Source: an uncultured Collinsella sp. (lineage in GTDB: Bacteria; Actinomycetota; Coriobacteriia; Coriobacteriales; Coriobacteriaceae). Taken from it: a DNA stretch of 16,979 bases. The DNA lies in NCBI GenBank assembly GCA_900540855.1, contig UQHK01000029.1, forward strand, positions 1 through 16,979, in the 5' to 3' direction. The notes under the pieces are model-generated. The model had not been told where the DNA came from, searched no databases, and worked only from the letters and a program-made list of their open reading frames with translations. How positions within the stretch are numbered: the first letter of the stretch is position 1; each line of letters starts with the position of its first letter. Positions 9,274 through 15,550 of this stretch are shown here, piece by piece. Made by a program: the position numbers and the translations under genes.

Positions 9274-9585
9274 TTACCTTTCGACCTCATGAGGATCTCG
9301 CAGCGCCTTGGCGACGCGAACCGTGCAGGCGGCCATAAAGGCCACGAAGCCGATCGCCTCGCCCAGGAGGAACATACGAAATGCCTCTCCGAACAACGCA
9401 AACACAACCAAGGTAAAGACAAGCAACGCGATCGCCGAGACCGCGAGACTCACCATGCCCTTGAGCATGTCCGCATTCTGTTTATCGTCAAGAACCGGCT
9501 TGAGCGTAAAAACAAAGGGAAGGAAGGCAATTGCGCCCGCGCTGGCGCCTGCAACGATAGCGAGCAGATCGGCTATCTGAAACAC
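9274..9585 (-). CDS. Small three-helix membrane protein at the atpI position
   Basis: This 103-residue protein has three hydrophobic segments (about 5-27, 44-66 and 74-94) with short charged ends. It sits directly upstream of atpB, where AtpI is normally encoded; AtpI is an accessory protein thought to help c-ring assembly or Mg2+ supply. Sequence similarity to the AtpI family is not evident by eye, so the assignment rests on position and topology. The open frame extends to a TTG at 9660, but that lies upstream of the likely -10 box. The GTG at 9585 has a GAGGA sequence about five bases before it and is preferred. Confidence 0.7.
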   Translation of the reverse strand: MFQIADLLAIVAGASAGAIAFLPFVFTLKPVLDDKQNADMLKGMVSLAVSAIALLVFTLVVFALFGEAFRMFLLGEAIGFVAFMAACTVRVAKALRDPHEVER

Positions 9586-9646
9586 TGGCTTCCTCGCTTT
9601 CCTTTTTAACGCCTCACAGCACAGTCCCAGCCAAACATTGGTGACT

Positions 9647-9674
9647 ATTGTACGAGCCAATCGCTAAAGTACAA
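9647..9674 (-). promoter_or_regulatory. Candidate promoter of the atp operon
   Basis: On the minus strand, TTGTAC (9674-9669) and TACAAT (9652-9647) are separated by 16 bases. The -10 matches consensus at five of six positions and the -35 at three. Transcription would start near 9640, about 55 bases before the GTG of the first gene. An inverted repeat AACCGT/ACGGTT (9673-9691, seven-base loop) touches the -35 and may be an operator. Confidence 0.55.
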
Positions 9675-9788
9675 CCGTAAAACAAACGGTTAATACGCAC
9701 CTGTACGTTTTCTTAAGGCCTTCTTTATGCCGCAGGTACGGTAATACGTTTTTTCGAACCCCTCAGCGCAAAACGTCCGTTAACAGAA

Positions 9789-9823
9789 GTGCGCGTGGAC
9801 GACTTTTGCTCGCCCGCGCGCAC
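9789..9823 (-). terminator. Hairpin downstream of upp, probable terminator
   Basis: GTGCGCG (9789-9795) pairs with CGCGCAC (9817-9823). After one mismatch the stem continues 9797-9802 with 9810-9815, leaving a seven-base loop. It lies about 43 bases past the upp stop. The bases that follow on the minus strand (TTCTGTT) are T-rich but interrupted, so termination may be inefficient. It separates upp from the atp promoter. Confidence 0.5.
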
Positions 9824-9865
9824 CATTTCTTCGTATTCGTGACCGTAGCCGACAAGGCCCAACGA

Positions 9866-10513
9866 CTAGAGCGTACCGTAGATGCGGTCGCCGGCGTCGC
9901 CCAGGCCGGGAACGATGTAGGCGGCCTCGTTGAGATGGTCATCGATGGCGCACGTATAAATATGTACGTCGGGGTCCTTTTCGGTCAGTGACTTGAGACC
10001 CTCGGGCGCGGCGACGATGCACAGCATGCGGATGTCCTTGACGCCACGCTCGCGCAGATAGCTGATAGCCATCTCGGCCGATCCGCCCGTGGCGAGCATG
10101 GGGTCGACGACCAGGCAGATGCGCTGGTCGATATCCTTGGGCATCTTGCAGTAATACTCATGCGGCTCGTGGGTGACCTCGTCGCGCTCCATGCCGATGT
10201 GGCCCACGCGAGCAGAGGGCACCAGGTCGAGGATACCGTCGACCATGCCAAGGCCCGCACGCAGGATAGGCACGATGGCGAGCTTCTTGCCGGCGAGCTG
10301 CTTAAACGTGGCGGTGGTGATGGGGGTCTCGACCTCGACGTCTTCCATGGGCAGGTCGCGCATGGCCTCGTAGCCGTCAAAAAGCGCAAGCTCGCGCACG
10401 AGCTGGCGGAACTGATTGGTGCCGGTGCTCTTGTCGCGCAAGATCGACAGCTTGTGCTGGACGAGTGGGTGATCGACAAGGGTCACACGGGACGTATCGT
10501 AGGTGACGGTCAT
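9866..10513 (-). CDS. upp: Uracil phosphoribosyltransferase
   Basis: This enzyme makes UMP from uracil and PRPP in pyrimidine salvage in the cytosol. The 215-residue protein has the N-terminal HPLVQHKLSILRD segment, LAIVPILRAGLGM (about 78-90), the PRPP-binding loop DPMLATGGS (137-145), and the uracil-binding end VPGLGDAGDRIYGT. The open frame extends 40 codons further upstream, but ATG at 10513 gives the family's normal length, begins MTVTYDTSRV, and has AAGGGG upstream. In Bacillus, too, upp lies just before atpI. Upstream is a structured leader; downstream is a hairpin. Confidence 0.97.
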   Translation of the reverse strand: MTVTYDTSRVTLVDHPLVQHKLSILRDKSTGTNQFRQLVRELALFDGYEAMRDLPMEDVEVETPITTATFKQLAGKKLAIVPILRAGLGMVDGILDLVPSARVGHIGMERDEVTHEPHEYYCKMPKDIDQRICLVVDPMLATGGSAEMAISYLRERGVKDIRMLCIVAAPEGLKSLTEKDPDVHIYTCAIDDHLNEAAYIVPGLGDAGDRIYGTL

Positions 10514-10635
10514 GGGTTGAAGCCCCTTTCGTTGCGGCCAGAAGATGGCCTTGCTGACAAGGCGCACGGCGACGTTGTTGCCGCGCGCCGTGCATAAGTT
10601 TAACGGTTTGTTGTATCGAGTGCCCCGTCGCAACC
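10514..10635 (-). promoter_or_regulatory. upp leader with three hairpins, two mutually exclusive
   Basis: Between the glpK stop and the upp ATG are three inverted repeats. They are 10564-10571 with 10586-10593 (GCACGGCG/CGCCGTGC), 10548-10553 with 10558-10563 (GCCTTG/CAAGGC), and 10536-10540 with 10546-10550 (GGCCA/TGGCC). The last two share bases 10548-10550, so they cannot form together. No T-run or PyrR-type box is evident. The layout could be an attenuator or simply the glpK 3' end; no strong promoter is visible. Confidence 0.45.
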
Positions 10636-12177
10636 CTACTGAACGGTGCTGAGCGAACGCTTGACGGCATCACGCCAACCAGCGAGGTTGCTCTCACGGC
10701 GCTCGGCGGACATATGAGGATGGAAGATTTTGACGATCTGAGCGTTTTGCTCCAGCTCCTCCAAATCCTCCCAGTAGCCGACGGCAAGGCCCGCCAAGTA
10801 CGCGGCGCCGATCGCCGTGGTCTCCACCGTCTCGCACTGCAGCACGGGGATATCCAGCAGATCGGCCTGGAATTGCATGATGAACTCGTTGCGCGAGGCA
10901 CCGCCATCGACGGACAGGCGCTCAATCGAAAGTCCCACGTCCTGCTCCATGGCGCGCAGCACGTCATAACTCTGATAGGCCATGGACTCGCAGGCCGCAC
11001 GCACAATGGTCGCGCGACTCGAGGCACCGGTCAGGCCGCACACGATACCGCGAGCATGCGGGTCCCACCAGGGAGCGCCCAGGCCTGCGAAAGCGGGGAC
11101 GAAGTAGCAGCCCTCGTTGTCGTTAATCGAAGTGGCGAGTTGCGCGGACTCGCTCACGCTCGAGATGATGCCCATGTTGTTGCGCAGCCAGTTCATGGTA
11201 GAGCCTGCGGCAAAGATAGAACCCTCGAGCGCATAGCTGATCTTGCCGTCAGCGGCGATACCGATCGTGGAGACCAGACCGTTCTTGGATTCGACGATCT
11301 CGTCGCCGGTGTTCATGAGCATAAAGCAACCCGTGCCATAGGTGTTTTTGGTCTGGCCGGGATGGAAGCAGCAGTGGCCGAATAGCGACGCCTGCTGGTC
11401 GCCCGCCACGCCCATGATGGGTGGCATGTTGGTCATGATGTCGCTCGCGACGCGGCCGTAATCGCCCGAGCTCCAACGAACCTCGGGCATCATGGAACGC
11501 GGGACGTCGAAAAGCGCCAGCAGATCGTCGTCCCAATCGAGCGCATGGATATTAAAGAGCGCGGTGCGGCTGGCATTGGTGTAGTCGGTAGCAAAGACCT
11601 GACCGCCGGTGAGATTGTAGATGAGCCACGTGTCGATGGTGCCGAACATAAGGTCGCCCGCCGCGGCGCTTTCGCGCGCGCCGTCGACGTTATCGAGAAT
11701 CCACTGCACCTTGGAGGCCGAGAAATACGGGTCGAGCGTAAGCCCCGTGCGGGAACGCACCAGCTCTTCTGCGCCCTGCTCGACCAGCTCGTCGATCAGA
11801 GGTGCGGTGCGACGGCATTGCCACACGATGGCGTTATAGATGGGTTGGCCGCTTATGCGGTCCCACACCACCGTGGTCTCGCGCTGGTTGGAGATACCGA
11901 TGGCGGCAATGCGGTCAGAATGGATGCCGCTCTTAAACTGGACCTCCATCATGACCGCGATCTGGCTGGCAAGCACCGCCATGGGGTCTTGCTCCACCCA
12001 GCCAGGGCGCGGGAAGCTGGTTTTGACGCTGCGACGTGCCTGCGCGACGATGCATCCGTACTCGTCGACGATGGTCGCGAGTACCGAGGTGGTGCCGCAG
12101 TCGAGTGCCATGATGTAGGAACCGCCAAAGTTAAACGAGGCATCTTCCATGCCCAGGCTGCCCAGATTCAACGACAT
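10636..12177 (-). CDS. glpK: Glycerol kinase
   Basis: GlpK phosphorylates glycerol to glycerol-3-phosphate in the cytosol. The 513-residue FGGY-family protein has the N-terminal phosphate-binding motif DCGTTS (26-31), NQRETT with Arg99/Glu100 for glycerol, the catalytic Asp in GVAGDQQ (Asp260), KNTYGTGCFMLMNTG (277-291), and GLGAPWWDPHARG (365-377). The N terminus is about 20 residues longer than E. coli GlpK. The loop that in Firmicutes carries the HPr-phosphorylated His has none here (DYGRVASDIMTNM). The ATG has AAAGG about nine bases upstream. No glpF, glpD or glpO is nearby. It starts 13 bases after the Sua5 stop, so the two may be co-transcribed. Confidence 0.97.
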   Translation of the reverse strand: MSLNLGSLGMEDASFNFGGSYIMALDCGTTSVLATIVDEYGCIVAQARRSVKTSFPRPGWVEQDPMAVLASQIAVMMEVQFKSGIHSDRIAAIGISNQRETTVVWDRISGQPIYNAIVWQCRRTAPLIDELVEQGAEELVRSRTGLTLDPYFSASKVQWILDNVDGARESAAAGDLMFGTIDTWLIYNLTGGQVFATDYTNASRTALFNIHALDWDDDLLALFDVPRSMMPEVRWSSGDYGRVASDIMTNMPPIMGVAGDQQASLFGHCCFHPGQTKNTYGTGCFMLMNTGDEIVESKNGLVSTIGIAADGKISYALEGSIFAAGSTMNWLRNNMGIISSVSESAQLATSINDNEGCYFVPAFAGLGAPWWDPHARGIVCGLTGASSRATIVRAACESMAYQSYDVLRAMEQDVGLSIERLSVDGGASRNEFIMQFQADLLDIPVLQCETVETTAIGAAYLAGLAVGYWEDLEELEQNAQIVKIFHPHMSAERRESNLAGWRDAVKRSLSTVQ

Positions 12178-12190
12178 CGCTTACACCTTT

Positions 12191-12934
12191 CTATTGCATC
12201 GGGCCAGACAGGACCCGTTCGATCTCTGATGCGGGAAGTGCGCCTTGGCGCAGGATCTGGAGCCCGCCGTGCTGGAACGACACGATGGTCGAAGCGTCGC
12301 GACACGGGGTCTCACCGGCGTCGACGGCAACATCGACTCCCTCCAGGATGCGCTCCTCCACCGTGGCAAAACTTGCCGGCGCGGGCGCGCCATGCGTGTT
12401 GGCACTGGTGCAGGCAAGAGGGCTGCCGCAGGCGCGGATGAGCGCTTGCACCACGGGCGAGGCCGAAGCGCGAAGCGCCACCGTGTCGTCGGCGGCGCGC
12501 ATAAAGGTCGGCACGCAGGGGGCCGCCTTGACCACGATAGTCAGGGCGCCCGGCCAGCATCGTCGGGCGAGCACGCGGGCCTCGTTAGGAATATCCACGC
12601 CATAGCGATCGAGCGCCTCGGCATCATCGACCAGCCAGGCAACCGTTTGGGTGAGCTCGCGCTGCTTGAGGGTAAAGATACGACGATAGCCGGTACCGAG
12701 CGCGGGGACCGCGGCGCCGTTGACGGTGGCCTGCGGATCGCGCGGCCACAATGGGAATTCGCTTGTATCTTGAGGCACGGCGTCCGAAAAGGCGTTAACT
12801 GCCACAGCGACACCATAGACGGTCTCGGTCGGGATCAGGGCCAGACCGCCACAGCCGAGCACCTCGGCCGTACGCTCGACGGCAAGCCGATGCGGCTCCC
12901 GCGCTCCCTCGTATACCCGATAGACCGTCTGCAT
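12191..12934 (-). CDS. Sua5/YrdC/YwlC family, L-threonylcarbamoyladenylate synthase
   Basis: Enzymes of this family make threonylcarbamoyl-AMP from Thr, bicarbonate and ATP for t6A37 modification of tRNAs reading ANN codons. The 247-residue protein shows PTETVYG (35-41), KQR (90-92) where KGR is usual, WPGALT (127-132), TSAN (176-179) and a DAGETP...ASTIV end. The C-terminal Sua5 domain is absent, so it is the short TsaC/YrdC form. Between PTETVYG and KQR there are roughly 30 extra residues (about 49-84), and the Pro after KGR is missing. The neighbourhood (prfA, prmC, sua5) matches the conserved order in Bacillus and Mycobacterium. ATG at 12934 is the only good start; its AAGGGG is rather far upstream (about 11 bases). 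Confidence 0.88.
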   Translation of the reverse strand: MQTVYRVYEGAREPHRLAVERTAEVLGCGGLALIPTETVYGVAVAVNAFSDAVPQDTSEFPLWPRDPQATVNGAAVPALGTGYRRIFTLKQRELTQTVAWLVDDAEALDRYGVDIPNEARVLARRCWPGALTIVVKAAPCVPTFMRAADDTVALRASASPVVQALIRACGSPLACTSANTHGAPAPASFATVEERILEGVDVAVDAGETPCRDASTIVSFQHGGLQILRQGALPASEIERVLSGPMQ

Positions 12935-13068
12935 GTGTATGCCAGCCCCTTACGCTCTGGTGCAAGTTTGTTTACTGTGGGGCATTCTCGCACGAAACGT
13001 TCAATCTATTTGCCCAGAGCGCATGTTGGTTTGGTGAGCGGCTCTAGTAGTCGGTGAAAGTGAGGGGG

Positions 13069-13515
13069 TTATTGGACTGCGACGAACTTCTTTGGCCTGC
13101 CGGCGTGGCGTTCTTGGGCGGCGTAGCGCTCGATGCTGTCTATCGTTATCATCCGACGGCCGTCGACGAGTTCAACATCGAGCTTTCCGGCTTTGACCAG
13201 CGCGGTAATCCGCGGAGCAGAGACTTTGAGGTCCAGCGCTGCGTCTTTAAATGTTCGGCACGCCGCTTCCCGAGCGTCCTCGTGGTCGATTTCGACTGAA
13301 AGGGCCACGACCTCGGCCGATCGTTCGTACCCTGCCGGAGTCAAACCGTTGTTGAGGTCGTCGGCCAAAAACGCCATCAGTGCCTCGGTGGCATGGGCAA
13401 TCGCTTCTTCGCGCGTATCGCCATCGGCAAAGGCGCCGGGAATCTGCGGGAAGCTGGCGCAGTAACCGTCGTCTTCTTTTATGAGAATGCAGTCATAGGT
13501 AAATCGCTGCCTCAT
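13069..13515 (-). CDS. hicB: HicB-family antitoxin with MerR/excisionase-like DNA-binding tail
   Basis: HicB neutralises the HicA toxin and usually represses its own operon. Residues 1-70 form the partial RNase-H-like HicB fold, with the diagnostic segment GYCASFPQIPGAFADGDTRE (17-36) and the EAIAHATEAL helix. Residues about 85-140 look like a winged helix-turn-helix of the MerR/excisionase type (LKVSAPRITALVKAGKLD then GRRMITIDSIERYA). Many HicB proteins instead carry a ribbon-helix-helix or Xre-type domain. A basic GRPKK motif is near the end. ATG at 13515 is chosen over an extension to 13560 because GGAGG lies about six bases upstream and the fold begins there. It starts 11 bases after hicA. 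Confidence 0.88.
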   Translation of the reverse strand: MRQRFTYDCILIKEDDGYCASFPQIPGAFADGDTREEAIAHATEALMAFLADDLNNGLTPAGYERSAEVVALSVEIDHEDAREAACRTFKDAALDLKVSAPRITALVKAGKLDVELVDGRRMITIDSIERYAAQERHAGRPKKFVAVQ

Positions 13516-13526
13516 TTTGCCTCCAA

Positions 13527-13712
13527 CTACCATCCAGCTTGGCGACGAATACTTGCCCACGTGCCCTTCTTTGGTCGATCACCACCAGAGCCGTTCACGG
13601 TGACAACACGGTCACCAGAAACATACTTAGCATGACTACCGACTTGCGCGACCTTCACGAATCCATCGTGCTTGAGTAGGACAATGATTTCCCGAAAGGT
13701 AGGAGGTTGCAT
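13527..13712 (-). CDS. hicA: HicA-family mRNA interferase toxin
   Basis: HicA toxins cleave mRNA and tmRNA when freed from HicB. The 61-residue protein has the double-stranded-RNA-binding-like layout: REIIVLLKHDGF, then GSHAKY with the catalytic His at 27, VVTVNG, and a C-terminal helix IRRQAGW. Length and motif order are normal, so the toxin looks intact. ATG at 13712 has a GAGGT about eight bases upstream. It is the first gene of the pair, upstream of hicB, and has a near-consensus promoter with a palindrome over the -10 box. Confidence 0.88.
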   Translation of the reverse strand: MQPPTFREIIVLLKHDGFVKVAQVGSHAKYVSGDRVVTVNGSGGDRPKKGTWASIRRQAGW

Positions 13713-13737
13713 GGGCCGACCTCTTTCAGCCGTCCTA

Positions 13738-13757
13738 ATTATAAACTAATTTATAAT
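13738..13757. promoter_or_regulatory. Palindromic operator candidate over the hicAB -10 box
   Basis: ATTATAAA (13738-13745) and TTTATAAT (13750-13757) are perfect inverted repeats separated by CTAA. The left arm contains the -10 hexamer. A repressor bound here would block RNA polymerase. The HicB protein, with its own helix-turn-helix tail, is the natural candidate by analogy with other toxin-antitoxin operons. Confidence 0.65.
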
Positions 13758-13766
13758 TTTTGCTAA
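13738..13766 (-). promoter_or_regulatory. hicAB promoter
   Basis: Minus strand TTAGCA (13766-13761), a 17-base spacer and a perfect TATAAT (13743-13738) lie just upstream of hicA, with about 25 bases between the -10 box and the ATG. The AT content contrasts with the GC-rich surroundings. This is the best promoter match in the window. Confidence 0.75.
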
Positions 13767-13780
13767 CCAGTTAATAAATA

Positions 13781-15031
13781 TTACTGGCGCTGTTTGGGCT
13801 CGGTGACGATGGCTCGGACGATACGGGGGCGATCGGTGAGGTCGCGGACGATGCGCACGTCCGACAGACCCGCTTGACGACAGAGCTCGGCCGCAGCGTC
13901 GAGCGCGCCCTCGTAGAGCTCGCAGGCAAAGAGGCCGCCGGCGCGCAACATGTAGGGCGCCGCGTTGAGCAGGCGGCGGAAGATATCGAGGCCGTCAGCA
14001 CCGCCCTCGAGCGCCAGATCGGGCTCAAAGTCCTTGACCTCGTGCGGCAGCGAGCGCATGACATCGGTGGGGATGTAGGGCGGGTTGGAGACGAGTACGT
14101 CAAAGGTGCCCCACTCGTCGTGGGGAATGGAGCTCACCAGGTTGGTGAGGCTAAAGGCGACCTCGCCGGACGTGAGGCCAAGCGCATCGCGGTTTTTGGT
14201 AGCAAGGTCGATGGCGCGCGGCTCGATATCGGTGGCGGTGCAGGCAACGTGGCCGCGGCGCTCCCAGGCAAGGGAGAGCGAGATACAGCCCGTGCCGCAG
14301 CCGACCTCGAGAACGCGGGCAGTGCGGGGCTCGGCTGGGGCAGGCGCAGCGGCATCCTGAGCTGAAGCCGTCTCCTGGTCGGCACCGTCGATGGCGATGC
14401 CGTATTCGTCGAGCTCGGGCTCGGGGGTTTCCATGGCCTCTGCTTCTGCCGCCTGCGAAGCGGCTCGCTCGGCCTCGCGATCGGCAAGCTCCTCGGCATA
14501 GGCGCGGCTACCGAGCACGTCGCTACCCAGCGCAGCCTCATCGGCGGCCGTCAGGTTGGCGGCACGGCGCTCGGCGGTCGCGCGTTCGTCGGCCAATGCT
14601 GCCTCGGCTTTGCGAGCCTGCTCGACCTCATCGTTCCAAGGCAGCTCCACGCGCTGGCGGGCGGCGGCCTCGGGGCTCAGCACCTCGGCATCCAGGTAGT
14701 TCAGGACTTCTTCGACGAGCATCTCGGTCTCGGGGCGCGGGATGAGCACGCCGGGGGCACACGCGACGTCGATCATGCGAAACTGCGTGCTACCGGTGAT
14801 GTACTGCAGCGGCTCGCCTTTGGCGCGACGAACGACGGCCGCGTGCATGGTCTCGAGCTGGGCCGCGTTAAGCGCCTCGTCCATGCGCATATATAGGTCA
14901 ATGCGCGCCAAACCCGTGGCAGCACAGAGCAGCCACTCGGCAGAAAGACGGGGATGCTCCTCGCCGCGCTCGGCCAGGTACTCCTTGGTCCACTCGAGAC
15001 AACGCTTGATGGTCCAGATCTCGTTTGCCAT
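13781..15031 (-). CDS. prmC: PrmC release-factor glutamine methyltransferase with a large internal insertion
   Basis: PrmC methylates the Gln of the GGQ motif in release factors, using S-adenosylmethionine. The N-terminal helical domain (about 1-110) contains GEPLQYITGSTQF and RPETEMLVEEVL. The Rossmann domain has VLEVGCGTGC (240-249) and the substrate-Gln-binding NPPY (316-319), followed by ALEGGADGL. At 416 residues it is far longer than the usual 270-290. The excess is an Ala/Glu-rich stretch (about 113-237) between the two domains, read in frame without stops. ATG at 15031 with GGGGAGG upstream is preferred; the frame's extension to a TTG at 15106 overlaps a candidate promoter. Its expected substrate RF1 is encoded upstream at prfA. 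Confidence 0.93.
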   Translation of the reverse strand: MANEIWTIKRCLEWTKEYLAERGEEHPRLSAEWLLCAATGLARIDLYMRMDEALNAAQLETMHAAVVRRAKGEPLQYITGSTQFRMIDVACAPGVLIPRPETEMLVEEVLNYLDAEVLSPEAAARQRVELPWNDEVEQARKAEAALADERATAERRAANLTAADEAALGSDVLGSRAYAEELADREAERAASQAAEAEAMETPEPELDEYGIAIDGADQETASAQDAAAPAPAEPRTARVLEVGCGTGCISLSLAWERRGHVACTATDIEPRAIDLATKNRDALGLTSGEVAFSLTNLVSSIPHDEWGTFDVLVSNPPYIPTDVMRSLPHEVKDFEPDLALEGGADGLDIFRRLLNAAPYMLRAGGLFACELYEGALDAAAELCRQAGLSDVRIVRDLTDRPRIVRAIVTEPKQRQ

Positions 15032-15079
15032 GGGGCCCTCCCCTCTTAAGCGCCGGGCGGCGCGCGAATGTCGGAGCAG

Positions 15080-15106
15080 ATTGTACGCGAGGGTGGCACG
15101 CGGCAA
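15080..15106 (-). promoter_or_regulatory. Candidate prmC promoter
   Basis: Minus strand TACAAT (15085-15080) lies about 50 bases before the prmC ATG and matches the -10 consensus at five of six positions. The best -35, TTGCCG (15106-15101), leaves a short 15-base spacer. Since a terminator follows prfA, prmC needs a promoter somewhere here. Confidence 0.35.
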
Positions 15107-15509
15107 GGGGCGATTGGAAGCAATTATCGAGAATCAGCCCAGAATTTTTGTTTGTCCCCGTCCAATGTGTTCATATGTCGACGTCTAAATCTGCATTCGT
15201 CAAGCTTTTGGCAAGGTTGCCCAAAACTGACCAATATCTAACCAAGAACTTGCCACATCGCTTGACGCACGACCCATCAAAAATCGCTCCGCGACTTCTT
15301 GAACGATATTTTGAGCAATATTTTCGATAGCGGACTTATGCCGTCAATTACCTTAAGCAGGTAAGCAGCTCAAATGACATCACAGCCGACTGAATAAAAT
15401 ATCAAGGCAATGTCACCAATGACTCCCTACGGATCATTTGACAACCAAGGAAACGCCGATGTTTTGGCAATGTCAACGAGCGACGTCCAGAGCGAACAAG
15501 TTGGCATGA

Positions 15510-15550
15510 AAAAGGCAAGGCATAGACCTTCTGGTCATGCCCTGCCTTTT
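15510..15550 (-). terminator. Intrinsic terminator downstream of prfA
   Basis: AAAAGGCA (15510-15517) pairs with TGCCTTTT (15543-15550). The stem continues inward with one bulge to a four-base TTCT/AGAA loop at 15529-15532, about 18 pairs in all. The minus strand ends in TTTTT after the stem; the plus strand also ends in TTTT, so it could work in both directions. It lies about 70 bases past the prfA stop. Confidence 0.8.

Noticed and set aside
8620..9609. 329-codon plus-strand frame opposite atpB and the atpI-like gene
   Set aside because: Antisense shadow rich in Asp, His and Gly; no start signal and no recognisable domain.
9586..9660. 25-codon extension of the atpI-like gene from TTG
   Set aside because: The TTG lies upstream of the predicted -10 box, so it would not be transcribed from that promoter; GTG at 9585 has a good ribosome-binding site.
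10514..10633. 40-codon N-terminal extension of upp
   Set aside because: ATG at 10513 gives the family length and has a Shine-Dalgarno sequence; the extension covers leader hairpins.
12954..13020. Inverted repeat GCTCTGG/CCAGAGC upstream of the Sua5 gene as a third repeat copy
   Set aside because: Only seven bases match, the arms are over 50 bases apart, and the flanks do not align with copies A or B.
13054..13299. 81-codon plus-strand frame opposite hicB
   Set aside because: It lies entirely antisense to a well-supported antitoxin gene and shows no motif.
13767..13787. CCAGT/ACTGG inverted repeat as a second hicAB operator
   Set aside because: Five-base arms with a mismatched centre, partly inside the prmC 3' end; too weak.
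15032..15106. 25-codon extension of prmC from TTG at 15106
   Set aside because: It overlaps a likely -10/-35 pair, is Arg-rich and lacks similarity to PrmC; ATG at 15031 has GGGGAGG.
15175..15330. 51-codon plus-strand frame as a real gene
   Set aside because: No Shine-Dalgarno sequence, no promoter and no recognisable family; kept only as a note on the spacer.
15406..15475. Two GGCAATGTCA copies 60 bases apart as a CRISPR-like array
   Set aside because: Only two ten-base copies with no longer repeat and no cas genes.
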